Source of the DNA: CAYYJS01 sp964472315
GTDB lineage: Bacteria > Verrucomicrobiota > Kiritimatiellia > UBA8416
Direction of reading: 5' to 3'
Length of the DNA stretch: 26,666 nt
NCBI GenBank assembly: GCA_964472315.1
Contig: CAYYJS010000048.1
Coordinates: 1-26,666 of the forward strand
This document shows positions 16,005 through 24,408 of the stretch, one piece after another. The notes under the pieces are model-generated. The model ran no database searches and had not been told where the DNA came from. It saw only the letters and a list, made by a program, of their open reading frames with translations. A program made the translations under genes and the position numbers. Within the stretch, counting starts at the first letter, position 1. The number at the start of each line of letters is the position of its first letter.

Positions 16005-18188
16005 ATGAGACGTCGTGACGACAGGAAGAAGGCGTATCGGGTACCGCTGGAAACGAACGGGATCGTCACGTCCAACCGGCCTCGAACGGAGGCGAAGGAT
16101 ATCTGGTTCGCCATCGCCATCCTGTTGGTTCTGTCGGCCTACCGCCTGGTCTCCGGACTCCTGTCGCACGTCGAGGCGTTTTTCCTCGCGTACACCGAGT
16201 TCCCCATCGCCGAGGTGCTGACCAACAGTCTTTTCTTCTGGCTGCTCGCGCTCCTGTGGGTCGCCTACCGCCGCTGGCAGGCCGCGGTGGCGGCCAAACA
16301 GGAACTGGAACGTGTGATCGGCAGCATCAGCCCCGACGTGCTGATCGTAGTCGACCAGAACCGCACCATCACCATGTGCAGCGGCGCCTCGCACACGATG
16401 TTCGGACGCGAGAAATCCGATCTGCTGGGGCGGCGGACCGAGGAACTCTACTACGACCGCCGTGTCGCCGGCCACAAGGGCGAACTCTACCGGCTCCTCG
16501 AACAGATCGGATTCCATACCGGCACGGCGACCGGCCGTCACCGCGACGGACACACGTTTCCGCTCGAACTGATCACCGGCAGGATCCGCGAGCATGGCGG
16601 GGTCGTCATTCTCATGCGCGACATCACGGACCGCCAGCGCGCGGAGGACGCCTTGCGCGAGAGCGAGGAACGCTTTGCGCAGTTCATGCGCTATCTGCCC
16701 GCGTGCGCCGCCATTAAGGACTTCGGGGGACGCATCGTCTACCTGAACGACTATTTCGAGAAGGCTTTCGGATGGCGGCTCGAAGACTGCATCGGCAAGA
16801 CGGTCTTCGACCTGTTCCCTCGCGCCTGCGCCGAAGCCTCCCAACGCGACGACCAGTTGACGCTTCAGCGTAACGAGGTCCAGCGAACCGTCGAACAGAC
16901 GCCCCAGCGCGGCGACGTGCGCACCATGCTGACGTACCGCTTCCCGATCATCCGTGCCGACGGGCCGCCCCTGCTGGGCGCCATCTCGCTGGACATCACC
17001 GAGCGTCAACGCGCCGACGAGGAGCGGCGCAAACTGGAACTCCAGATCCAGCAGACGCAGAAACTCGAAAGTCTCGGCCTGCTCGGCGGCGGCATCGCGC
17101 ACGATTTCAACAACCTGCTAATGGGGATCATGGGCAACGCCGATCTCGCGCTGGCCGACGTGCCGTTCGATTCGCCCGCCCGCGACTGCATCGAAAAGGT
17201 GCTCGCGGCCACGCGTCGGGCATCCGACCTGGCGAACCAGCTCCTGGCCTATTCCGGCGAAGGCAAGCTCGTGCCCATCCCGCTGAATGTTTCCAACCTT
17301 GTGCGCGACATGCGCGAATTGCTGACGGTGTCGGTCTCCAAGAAGGCGGACCTGGTGTTGGATCTCGCGGATGGGTTACCCGCCGTGGAGTGCGACGTTA
17401 CGCAGATGCGTCAGGTGATCATGAATCTGGTCATCAACGCTTCCGAAGCCCTCAACGAACGATCCGGCCGTATCCTGATCGAAACCGGTGTGCGATACTG
17501 CGACAGGATCGACCTCGGCAAGGTCTACCTGCCGGAAGGCCTGCCGGAAGGCGATTACGTCTACGTCCGGGTCAGCGACACCGGTTGCGGTATGGATGAT
17601 GCCACGCTGGCACGCATGTTCGATCCGTTTTTCACGACGAAATTCGCGGGGCGCGGCCTCGGCTTGGCGGCCGTGCTCGGTATCGTCCGCGGACATCGCG
17701 GTGCCGTCCAGGTCAACAGCGCGCCGGATGTCGGCACGGCATTCACGGTGCTGCTGCCGACAACGGCCAAAGCCGCCCATCCCATCGAACCGCCCGCGGC
17801 GGAAACGGACACATGGACCGGCACGGGCAAAGTTCTGGTCGTCGACGACGAGGACGCGGTCCGCGACGTCGCGCGGCGGATGCTCGAATCGATCGGTTTC
17901 ACCACGATCGCCGCCTCCGATGGTCGCGCGGCCGTCACGCTCGTGCGCGAACATGCCGATACGATCGACGCCATCCTGCTCGACATGACCATGCCCGTGC
18001 TGGACGGCACGGACGCCGTCGTTCAGATCCGGACCACGCACCCGGACCTGCCGATCGTTCTGTCCAGCGGCTACGATCGGGCGGAGGAATTGGCGCGCAC
18101 GGAGCCGGCGGGCACACTGCATTTCCTCCAGAAACCGTACCGTCTGGAGACCATGCGCGCATGCTTCAAACAGATATTCGGCGAATAA
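16005..18188 (+). CDS. Hybrid sensor histidine kinase/response regulator
   Basis: The 727-residue protein has two membrane helices (about 33-53 and 68-88), then PAS domains at about 97-212 and 222-340, HisKA with the phospho-accepting H366 in GIAHDFNNLL, a HATPase domain (NLVINASEAL N-box, SDTGCGM G1, FDPFFTTK F-box, GRGLGLAAV G2), and a C-terminal receiver with D660 in LLDMTMPVLDG. The HDFNNLL H-box type is common in orphan hybrid kinases with PAS input. The loop between the helices is short, so signals are probably sensed by the PAS domains or the membrane. No DNA-binding output or separate Hpt is encoded beside it. AGGAG lies upstream of ATG 16005. Confidence 0.92.
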   Translation: MRRRDDRKKAYRVPLETNGIVTSNRPRTEAKDIWFAIAILLVLSAYRLVSGLLSHVEAFFLAYTEFPIAEVLTNSLFFWLLALLWVAYRRWQAAVAAKQELERVIGSISPDVLIVVDQNRTITMCSGASHTMFGREKSDLLGRRTEELYYDRRVAGHKGELYRLLEQIGFHTGTATGRHRDGHTFPLELITGRIREHGGVVILMRDITDRQRAEDALRESEERFAQFMRYLPACAAIKDFGGRIVYLNDYFEKAFGWRLEDCIGKTVFDLFPRACAEASQRDDQLTLQRNEVQRTVEQTPQRGDVRTMLTYRFPIIRADGPPLLGAISLDITERQRADEERRKLELQIQQTQKLESLGLLGGGIAHDFNNLLMGIMGNADLALADVPFDSPARDCIEKVLAATRRASDLANQLLAYSGEGKLVPIPLNVSNLVRDMRELLTVSVSKKADLVLDLADGLPAVECDVTQMRQVIMNLVINASEALNERSGRILIETGVRYCDRIDLGKVYLPEGLPEGDYVYVRVSDTGCGMDDATLARMFDPFFTTKFAGRGLGLAAVLGIVRGHRGAVQVNSAPDVGTAFTVLLPTTAKAAHPIEPPAAETDTWTGTGKVLVVDDEDAVRDVARRMLESIGFTTIAASDGRAAVTLVREHADTIDAILLDMTMPVLDGTDAVVQIRTTHPDLPIVLSSGYDRAEELARTEPAGTLHFLQKPYRLETMRACFKQIFGE

Positions 18189-18297
18189 TGGGCTTGAGCC
18201 AAGCCATCTTTCAGCCTACAACTTCCGGCGCGAAACGCCTGGCGTACGCGGCACGCGACACCATTGGCGTGGCCGCTTTCAGAAAGAGGCTGACCCC

Positions 18298-20988
18298 ATG
18301 AATGGATTCGACTCCTGTATCCGCGTGTTTGCACTCCGTAACGGCAAGCATGTCCGCTACTACAGTCTCGCGGCCCTCGAAGCGGCGGGATGCGGCCATC
18401 CATCCCGCCTGCCCTACTGCCTCCGCATCGTCCTCGAATCGCTTATGCGTCGCCAGGATCACCCGGCGTTCACCGCCGACCATGTGCGCCAGTTCGCCGC
18501 CTGGCAACCGAACGCCGCTCCCGTCGAGTACCCATTTCTCCCCTCGCGCGTCCTGCTGCAGGACTTCACCGGCGTCCCATGCGTCGTAGACCTCGCCGCC
18601 TTGCGCGACGCCATGGCGGCCGCCGGCGGCAACCCGGCCGCCATCGAGCCGTCCATTCCCGTCGATCTCGTCGTGGACCACTCGGTCCAACTCGACGAGG
18701 CCGGCTGTCCGGGCGCCTATGCCACCAACCTGCGTCTGGAGATGGAGCGAAACCACGAACGCTATGTCTTTCTACGCTGGGGTCAATCGGCATTCACCAC
18801 GCTGCACGTCATGCCGCCGGGATTGGGCATCTGCCACCAGGTGGATATGGAGTTGCTCGGCACCTGCGTCAGCACAACCGCGACGCCGCATGGCACACTC
18901 GCCTACCCCGACACGCTCGTCGGCACCGATTCCCACACACCGATGGTCAACAGCATGGGCATCGTCGGCTGGGGCGTGGGCGGCATCGAAGCGGAGGCCG
19001 CCATGCTCGGACAGCCGATCCCCATCCTGTCGCCCATCGTCACCGGCGTGCGGCTGACCGGCCGGATGCGCCCCGGCACGACCCCCACGGATGTGGCCCT
19101 GACCCTCGTGGCCATGCTCCGCGCCAAGGGCGTCGTCGGCCACTTCGTCGAATACTTCGGTCCGGGGCTCGACCACCTCCCGCTGGCGGACCGCGCCCCG
19201 CTGGCCAACATGACGCCCGAATACGGCGCCACCATGGGCTTCTTCCCGATCGACAACGCCACGTTGGACTACCTGCGCATGACCGGCCGCGACGCGGAGC
19301 AGGTCGAACTCGTCGAGGCCTACGCCCGCGCCCAGGGCCTGTTCCGGTGCGGCGACGACTCCGACATCCGGTATTCGAGCGTCGTCGAGCTCGACCTTGA
19401 CACCGTCGTGCCGTCCGTCGCCGGACCGAAACGACCGCAGGACCGACTGGCCCTCCCGGCCGTCGGCAGGGCCTTCGAAGCCGATCTCGTCAAACCCGCG
19501 GATCAACGCGGGTTCGGCCTGACACGCGACCGGTGCGCGGCCACGGCGGAGATTCCCGGCAAGGGCGTGTTGACACATGGCGCGGTCGTCATCGCTTCGA
19601 TCACGAGTTGCACGAACACCGCGAACCCGTCGCTGCTGATCGGCGCGGGCATCCTGGCGCGCAAAGCCGTCGCACGCGGACTGCGTACCCCGGCGTGGGT
19701 GCGCACCAGCTTCGCGCCCGGCTCGCGCGTCGCGGCGGACTACCTCGCGCGCGGCGGCTTGTCCGAAGCCCTCGATGCGCTCGGCTTCCAGATCGCCGCC
19801 TACGGGTGCGCCACATGCATCGGCAACAGCGGACCGCTGGATCCGGATATCGCCGCGGCCATCGGCGAGAACGACCTCATCGTGGCCGCCGTGCTCAGCG
19901 GCAACCGCAACTTCGAGGGACGCATCCACCCGCTGACCCAGGCGAACTACCTCTGCTCGCCCGCGCTTGTGGTGGCTTACGCCTTGCGCGGCACGGTCGT
20001 CGGCGACCTTGCCAACGACCCCATCGGCAAGGGCACCGACGGCGCACCCGTGTACCTGCGCGATATCTGGCCGACCGAGGCCGAAATCGGCGCGCATGCG
20101 CAACAGGCCAATGACCCCGCCCTGTACCGCAAGCACTACGCGGACCTGGCGTCGATCAACCCGGTGTGGAACACGCTGCCCGCGCCGGGCGGCGCCACCT
20201 ATGCCTGGGATGCCGCCTCGACCTACATCCGCAATCCGCCCTGGCTCGACGGGGCCACGCAGCCGCCCGCTCCGCTCGCTGACATCGTCGGCGCGGCCGT
20301 ACTCGGCGTCTACGGCGATTTCGTGACGACCGATCACATTTCGCCCGCCGGATCGATCGGCAAAACCAGCGCCGCCGGACTGTACCTGATCGCACAGGGC
20401 GTGGCGCCCGCCGATTTCAACTCCTTCGGCGCCCGCCGCGGCAACCACGAGGTCATGGTGCGAGGCACTTTCGCCAATACCCGTATCCGCAACCGACTCG
20501 TCGACCGCCTCGGCGGCTTCACCCGGTATCACCCCACCGGCGAGGAGATCACCGTCTTCGAGGCTTCCCAACGCTATGCCGACGAAGGGCTGCCGCTGAT
20601 CGTCCTCGCGGGTAAAATGTACGGCGCCGGTTCGTCACGCGACTGGGCGGCCAAGGGTCCGGCATTGTTGGGCGTTCGCGCCGTCATCGCCGAAAGCTAC
20701 GAACGCATCCACCGCAGCAACCTCATCGGCATGGGCATCCTGCCACTCGAGTACGCCGACGGCACGAGCGCCGTCTCGCTCGGTCTGACCGGCCAGGAGG
20801 CATTCACCATCGCGGGCATCGCGGACATGACACCGGGCGCCCCCCTGACGGTGACGGCCGTCGGCAACCGTACCGTCACATTCAAGGCCCGCAGCCGGAT
20901 CGATTCACCGGTCGAACTCGACTACTATCGCCACGGCGGCATTCTCCCGTTCGTCCTGCGCAAGGCCGCCGGCATCCCCTGCTCCTGA
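18298..20988 (+). CDS. acnA: Aconitate hydratase A
   Basis: This 896-residue enzyme interconverts citrate and isocitrate in the TCA cycle. The three [4Fe-4S] ligands are C438 in ITSCTNTANP and C504/C507 in YGCATCIGNSG, close to the E. coli AcnA numbering of 435, 501 and 504. GTDSHTPMVNSMG, the swivel-domain GDFVTTDHISPAG, and AGSSRDWAAKGP with the substrate-binding Arg/Ser are intact. Length matches bacterial AcnA/IRP1-type aconitases. AGAGG precedes ATG 18298. The 109-base gap upstream of it holds short GC-rich inverted repeats (for example GGCTT/AAGCC at 18191-18205) but no clear promoter. No other TCA gene is adjacent. Confidence 0.96.
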   Translation: MNGFDSCIRVFALRNGKHVRYYSLAALEAAGCGHPSRLPYCLRIVLESLMRRQDHPAFTADHVRQFAAWQPNAAPVEYPFLPSRVLLQDFTGVPCVVDLAALRDAMAAAGGNPAAIEPSIPVDLVVDHSVQLDEAGCPGAYATNLRLEMERNHERYVFLRWGQSAFTTLHVMPPGLGICHQVDMELLGTCVSTTATPHGTLAYPDTLVGTDSHTPMVNSMGIVGWGVGGIEAEAAMLGQPIPILSPIVTGVRLTGRMRPGTTPTDVALTLVAMLRAKGVVGHFVEYFGPGLDHLPLADRAPLANMTPEYGATMGFFPIDNATLDYLRMTGRDAEQVELVEAYARAQGLFRCGDDSDIRYSSVVELDLDTVVPSVAGPKRPQDRLALPAVGRAFEADLVKPADQRGFGLTRDRCAATAEIPGKGVLTHGAVVIASITSCTNTANPSLLIGAGILARKAVARGLRTPAWVRTSFAPGSRVAADYLARGGLSEALDALGFQIAAYGCATCIGNSGPLDPDIAAAIGENDLIVAAVLSGNRNFEGRIHPLTQANYLCSPALVVAYALRGTVVGDLANDPIGKGTDGAPVYLRDIWPTEAEIGAHAQQANDPALYRKHYADLASINPVWNTLPAPGGATYAWDAASTYIRNPPWLDGATQPPAPLADIVGAAVLGVYGDFVTTDHISPAGSIGKTSAAGLYLIAQGVAPADFNSFGARRGNHEVMVRGTFANTRIRNRLVDRLGGFTRYHPTGEEITVFEASQRYADEGLPLIVLAGKMYGAGSSRDWAAKGPALLGVRAVIAESYERIHRSNLIGMGILPLEYADGTSAVSLGLTGQEAFTIAGIADMTPGAPLTVTAVGNRTVTFKARSRIDSPVELDYYRHGGILPFVLRKAAGIPCS

Positions 20989-21028
20989 GAACCGGTCGCC
21001 GCCGATAGCCCGTTTGCCAACGCACCGG

Positions 21029-21400
21029 TCACCCGGCCCGCCCGGCGCGCCGCGCTAGAATGGCGTACGCCTCGGCGGGGTCCTCGACGTTCCGCAACAG
21101 ATCTTCGGTCTGGCAGGCCATGCGCTCGACCACGACCTCGCCGTCGCACGGCACGCCGAATCGCGCCAGCACCGCCTGTCCAAGCCGGCTCAGGACCGCC
21201 GCGTGGACCTCGCCAATGCCCATGTGAACGATCAGCATCGCCGCCGCACATCCGACGACCTTGTCATGCACGGACAGTTCGGCAGGCGCCACCCCGGACG
21301 CCTTCAGGAAATCGCCCAACTCGAACAGCGGATGCAGCCACCTGCCATCGCTGCTGAACACCATCGTCGCGCCATGGTACACTTCCAGGGTGTGTTGCAT
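21029..21400 (-). CDS. DUF1893 family protein
   Basis: The 123-residue protein resembles the DUF1893 family (Thermotoga TM1506 type, a cytidine-deaminase-like fold without known activity). Matching features are an N-terminal LEVYHGATMVFSSDGRWLHPL, the central VHDKVVGCAAAMLIVHMGIGEVHAAVLS helix pair, and a C-terminal DPAEAYAIL after a Cys-containing CQTEDLL. Function is unknown. ATG 21400 has GGTGG close upstream. It converges on aconitase with a 40-base gap showing no hairpin and is divergent from the putative outer-membrane protein. Confidence 0.7.
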   Translation of the reverse strand: MQHTLEVYHGATMVFSSDGRWLHPLFELGDFLKASGVAPAELSVHDKVVGCAAAMLIVHMGIGEVHAAVLSRLGQAVLARFGVPCDGEVVVERMACQTEDLLRNVEDPAEAYAILARRAGRAG

Positions 21401-21466
21401 GATCCACCGATGCTATCGCACCACTCGCCGCGCGCCAATCCCGATATTTGTGTCCATCCGGAAGTA

Positions 21467-21496
21467 TCGACAACACGGCATGCCCTGTGGCATCAT
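21467..21496 (+). promoter_or_regulatory. Weak candidate promoter with small hairpin
   Basis: TCGACA (21467-21472) and CATCAT (21491-21496) are 18 bases apart, in the 123-base divergent gap before ATG 21524. A 5-bp hairpin ATGCC/GGCAT with a four-base loop (21480-21493) lies within the spacer. Both signals are weak. Confidence 0.25.
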
Positions 21497-21523
21497 ACCG
21501 GCGAACTGAAGGAGGTGCGCGCG

Positions 21524-22162
21524 ATGAAACGTCTGCTGCTTTTGTGCTCCATCCTCGCCGCGACCGCGGCGCATGCCATCGACCGCGACGCCGTGAGCAT
21601 CGAACGTGTGCAGGTTACGTCCGCGATGCTCGATCACGGCGACAGCGTCTCCGCCCAAGCCTTCAGCGAGACCGCGGTTGACCCATACGCCGGGACATGG
21701 GCCATTCTCGCCGCCCTCGGCATCGGCGTCGAAGACCCCGACACGGGACCCGATGCCGACACCTGGTCGGTCGCCCTCGGCATCAAGTGCTACGTGGCAC
21801 GCCTCACGTCCATCGCGCTGCTCGGTTCGTACGAGCGTAGCGATCCCCCCGAGCGCGACACGTCCGCCTGGGCCGGCGAAGTCCGCCTGCGCCAGCGCAT
21901 CCTCGATCCGGCCGCCACCGTCAGCCCCTACCTCGAAGGCCGCGCCGCACTGGCCGAGGTCAAGACGCCCGCGCCCGAAACCGGCCATCATACCTTTGTC
22001 GCCGTCCGGTTTGCGGCGCTGCTCGGGATCGAGTTCGCCATGCGCGACGACTTCAGCATTGTCTTCGAGGGCGGCTATACGGAATCCGAAGATATCGATG
22101 ACGGTTACGATCCCGCCGACGGCTGGATCGCCGCCGTCGCGATGCAGTACTACTGGTTCTAG
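21524..22162 (+). CDS. Putative outer-membrane beta-barrel protein
   Basis: The 212-residue protein starts with a clear Sec signal peptide: MKR, a leucine-rich core and a likely AHA cleavage site at residues 16-18. The mature part alternates polar and hydrophobic residues in short strands (for example AGEVRLRQRI, VSPYLEGRAALAEV, FVAVRFAALLGIEFAM, FSIVFEGGYTES, IAAVAMQYYWF) and ends with Phe, the usual C-terminal residue of BAM-assembled barrels. About eight strands fit an OmpA-like or porin-family small barrel of unknown role. The start is fixed by a near-perfect ribosome site, AAGGAGGT, and by the signal peptide; the open frame runs back to 21203 without support. Confidence 0.8.
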   Translation: MKRLLLLCSILAATAAHAIDRDAVSIERVQVTSAMLDHGDSVSAQAFSETAVDPYAGTWAILAALGIGVEDPDTGPDADTWSVALGIKCYVARLTSIALLGSYERSDPPERDTSAWAGEVRLRQRILDPAATVSPYLEGRAALAEVKTPAPETGHHTFVAVRFAALLGIEFAMRDDFSIVFEGGYTESEDIDDGYDPADGWIAAVAMQYYWF

Positions 22163-22176
22163 CTGGGCGCCCGCGT

Positions 22177-23307
22177 TCACGCGGCGCCGAACAGGCGGCC
22201 CAGCAAGGCCCGCACATCGCCGGCCGATACGTCGCGCGGATTCGCGGCCGTAGACCCCGAAGCCAGCGTCTCGGCTACAACCGCGTCGACATCCGACAGC
22301 GACCGCCCCGCAAAGGGCGAGCGCACGCCGAGCGCCTCCAGCAACACCCGCGTACGGGCGACCGGCTCCGCGCCGAGCGCGCGCTCCAGCGTCTGCAGGC
22401 GGTCGCCGCACGCGGGTGCGTTGAACTCCAACACATCCGGCAGGCAAACCGCACAGACCAGTCCGTGCGGTTGGTGGAATCGCGCGCCCAGCGGATGCGC
22501 CAGGCCGTGCACGAGACCGAGACGCGCGTTCGTCAGCGCCAGGCCGGCCAGGTAACTGCCAACCAGCATATCGCGCAGGCATGCGCCGCCCGCCTTGGCA
22601 TGCGCCTCGACGATGCCGCGCGAGATCAAAACGGCCGCCGTCATCGACCACTGGGACGTCATCTCCGTGGCCTGGCGACTGATGAGCGATTCGACGGCTT
22701 GCGTGAATGCATCCATGCCGGATGCCGCAACCACCGCAGGCGGGCACGACGCCGTCAGCAGCGGGTCCAGCAACACGTGGCGGGCGATGAACGACGCGTG
22801 CCGCAACGACTTCTTGACCCCCGTGCGCTCGTTCGTCAGCACGCACACCGTCGTTGCCTCGGAACCTGTGCCCGCCGTCGTCGGGGCGACGACAAACGGC
22901 GTCCGTGACGCCGGGGGCTCGGTGCCGTCATGGTATTCGGCCACCGGCAACGGCGCCTCCAGCAGCCCGCCCGCCGCCTTGGCGATATCGATGACGCTGC
23001 CGCCTCCGACCCCCGCGACCCAGTCAACCGCATGCGCCCGGGCAACGGCCAGCAAATCCTCAAGCTGCGCCAGCGTCGGTTCGCCGCCGGGGTGCTGCCA
23101 CGTGGCGACCCGACACGACGTCGGCGCCCCGGCGAGGATGCGTGCCAGCATACCGGAGTCGCGTAACGAACGGCCATGGACGAGCATGCCGCACGGACCA
23201 AAAGACGCCGCCGCGGCAAGCAACTCGGCGGCGCCGCCTTCGCGCAGAACCGTGCGGGGCGGCAACGTCAGACCGTCGGGCATGACGGACATCGGCAGGC
23301 TGCTCAT
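22177..23307 (-). CDS. Iron-containing alcohol dehydrogenase family protein
   Basis: The 376-residue protein has the group III alcohol dehydrogenase fold: an N-terminal nucleotide-binding half with GVGGGSVIDIAKA and PTTAGTGSEAT, and a helical metal-binding half. In E. coli FucO the metal ligands are D196, H200, H263 and H277; here the matching positions read D199 and Q203 in GMDAFTQAVES, and the His residues of HGLAHPLG and QPHG. The first His is therefore replaced by Gln, so metal use or substrate may differ. Substrate is not predictable. GAGAGGTG precedes ATG 23307. The cupin gene lies 22 bases upstream on the same strand, so both are probably co-transcribed. Confidence 0.88.
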   Translation of the reverse strand: MSSLPMSVMPDGLTLPPRTVLREGGAAELLAAAASFGPCGMLVHGRSLRDSGMLARILAGAPTSCRVATWQHPGGEPTLAQLEDLLAVARAHAVDWVAGVGGGSVIDIAKAAGGLLEAPLPVAEYHDGTEPPASRTPFVVAPTTAGTGSEATTVCVLTNERTGVKKSLRHASFIARHVLLDPLLTASCPPAVVAASGMDAFTQAVESLISRQATEMTSQWSMTAAVLISRGIVEAHAKAGGACLRDMLVGSYLAGLALTNARLGLVHGLAHPLGARFHQPHGLVCAVCLPDVLEFNAPACGDRLQTLERALGAEPVARTRVLLEALGVRSPFAGRSLSDVDAVVAETLASGSTAANPRDVSAGDVRALLGRLFGAA

Positions 23308-23329
23308 TCAGGCACCTCTCGCAGCGGAC

Positions 23330-23683
23330 TCAGGCCGGATAACACACGATGAACGCAATCAACTCGAGGTCGGTGTCGCCGGCGTTGTGGATGGCATGCG
23401 ATTCGCCGTTGCCGGTCAACACCGCATCCCCGACGGCGACAGGCGTCCGAGTCGTACCATCGTCCAGAATGCCGCGGCCCTTGACCACAAGGTACACCTC
23501 GTCCTCCCCTTCATGCCGGTGCGGACCAATTCCCGCGCCGGGAGGGATGACGAGCCGCGCGCACAGTCGCGCGTTCGCCGTGAAGTCATCCTTGGCAAAG
23601 TAGTGTTGGACCGTCACCGTCCCCGCCCCGCCGCGCATGTTCGCGCGTGTCTCCGCTATCATCTCGCCGGCCTTGCGTATCAT
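23330..23683 (-). CDS. Small cupin-domain protein
   Basis: This 117-residue protein is a single cupin_2 barrel. Motif 1 is PHRHEGEDEVYLVVKGRG, giving two His and a Glu as metal ligands, and motif 2 is GDAVLTGNGESHAIHN with the fourth ligand His. Such proteins can be dioxygenases, isomerases or small sensors; a sugar-related or aldehyde-related role beside the alcohol dehydrogenase is only inference. GGGAGGCG upstream of ATG 23683 supports the start. It is the first gene of a leftward pair. Confidence 0.87.
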   Translation of the reverse strand: MIRKAGEMIAETRANMRGGAGTVTVQHYFAKDDFTANARLCARLVIPPGAGIGPHRHEGEDEVYLVVKGRGILDDGTTRTPVAVGDAVLTGNGESHAIHNAGDTDLELIAFIVCYPA

Positions 23684-23713
23684 GTCGTCGCGCCTCCCGC
23701 TGGTTTGCGCGGG

Positions 23714-23742
23714 ACATTACCCCGACCCGACCCGGAACGCAA
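23714..23742 (-). promoter_or_regulatory. Candidate promoter for cupin-alcohol dehydrogenase pair
   Basis: On the minus strand TTGCGT (23737-23742) is followed after 17 bases by TAATGT (23714-23719). A start near 23707 leaves a leader of about 23 bases with the ribosome site. The -10 match is only partial. Confidence 0.3.
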
Positions 23743-23781
23743 CCGTTCGCACGATGGCGGCGGCGGGATTGATGATAGCTG

Positions 23782-23813
23782 CCGGAGAGCGGTCGGGACG
23801 CCCGCGCTCCCGG
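23782..23813. repeat. GC-rich intergenic hairpin
   Basis: CCGGAGAGCGGTCGGG (23782-23797) and CCCGCGCTCCCGG (23801-23813) can fold back with a three-base loop and a few mismatches. It lies just outside the larger fold-back element and looks like a separate interspersed repeat. There is no U-tract. Confidence 0.4.
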
Positions 23814-23910
23814 TACGCCACAGGCCATAGTGCGGCGCTTCAGGGTTTGTGGGGGGATTTGTCATTGAACGGAAAGCGGGTTCATGCTCAAGCCGCCGAA
23901 GTGAAAGACC

Positions 23911-23972
23911 CGACAAGGCGTGCGACGAAGCGTAGACGACAAAGCGTGAGACGAAGTGTGGGACGAAGCGTG
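23911..23972. repeat. Degenerate short tandem repeat, left arm
   Basis: Imperfect copies of an 11-13 base unit close to GACGAAGCGTG run head to tail (GACAAGGCGTG, GACGAAGCGTA, GACAAAGCGTG, GACGAAGTGTG, GACGAAGCGTG). Unit length varies through one or two linking bases. Confidence 0.75.
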
Positions 23973-24180
23973 CAGCCGTCGTCCGCACCCAGTGAGTGCA
24001 GATTAAGGCGAACGATTAGGGCGAACGATTAAGGGAGCGTCTCGTTGTTTCCCTAATCTTTCGCCCCAATCATTTGCCCTAATCTCTCCAAACAGGCCGA
24101 AGCGCATGGCCTTCTGGTAGACTTTCGGTCTCTCATGGCCAAAGAGCTCTGCCACACCTGCTGCTCCTATCCATACCACG

Positions 24181-24245
24181 CCACACTTCGTCGCCTTCTT
24201 CGTCCCACGCTTTGTCGTCTACGCTTCGTCGCTAGACTTTGTCGA
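24181..24245. repeat. Degenerate short tandem repeat, right arm (inverted)
   Basis: The reverse complement of the left-arm unit is repeated here (CACACTTCGTC, CTTCTTCGTC, CACGCTTTGTC, TACGCTTCGTC, TAGACTTTGTC). The order of variants mirrors the left arm over 35 bases, so the arms were copied as a block and did not arise independently. Confidence 0.75.
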
Positions 24246-24352
24246 GACTACTCTCGGCCGGCCATCTGGACACAAAATGGGCTTTCTTGCCCGCACTATA
24301 CCCGATTCACGGCTTGTCAGCCCATCCCGATCACGCCCGGACCAATACGATT

Positions 24353-24363
24353 CCCCCCCCCCC
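24353..24363. repeat. Run of 11 C
   Basis: A homopolymer of eleven C lies in the right outer arm of the fold-back element, opposite a run of only six G in the left arm. It is a candidate slippage site; it is non-coding, 46 bases past the rtcB stop. Confidence 0.7.
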
Positions 24364-24408
24364 ACAAACACATAAGAGCCCATAATGCGAACCGCTGCCG
24401 GCGCACGG

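Larger units (their letters stand above)
23845..24369. repeat. Nested fold-back element with three pairs of inverted arms
   Basis: This 525-base non-coding element fills most of the 725-base gap between the cupin gene and rtcB. Outer arms are GTTTGTGGGGGGATT at 23845-23859 and its complement at 24349-24369, which has five extra C. Middle arms are 35 bases long, 23922-23956 and 24198-24232, and are inverted copies with one mismatch. Central arms, 24001-24035 and 24051-24087, are diverged inverted copies built from a 12-13 base GATTAGGGCGAAC-like unit, with a loop of about 14 bases. A smaller hairpin (TGGCC/GGCCA, 24107-24141) sits in the right half. No transposase is present. It could be a non-autonomous mobile element or a structured RNA; nothing here decides between them. 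Confidence 0.8.

Noticed and set aside
18191..18205. Terminator after the histidine kinase
   Set aside because: The GGCTT/AAGCC stem is only 5 bp and has no U-run after it.
18772..20571. A 599-codon open frame on the minus strand
   Set aside because: Antisense shadow of aconitase, low-complexity composition.
23680..23988. 102-codon minus-strand frame across the cupin upstream region
   Set aside because: It overlaps the cupin start region and the tandem arm; composition is that of translated repeats.
23911..24250. Possible CRISPR array
   Set aside because: Units are 11-13 bases, head to tail without unique spacers, and are inverted in the second half; no cas gene is present.
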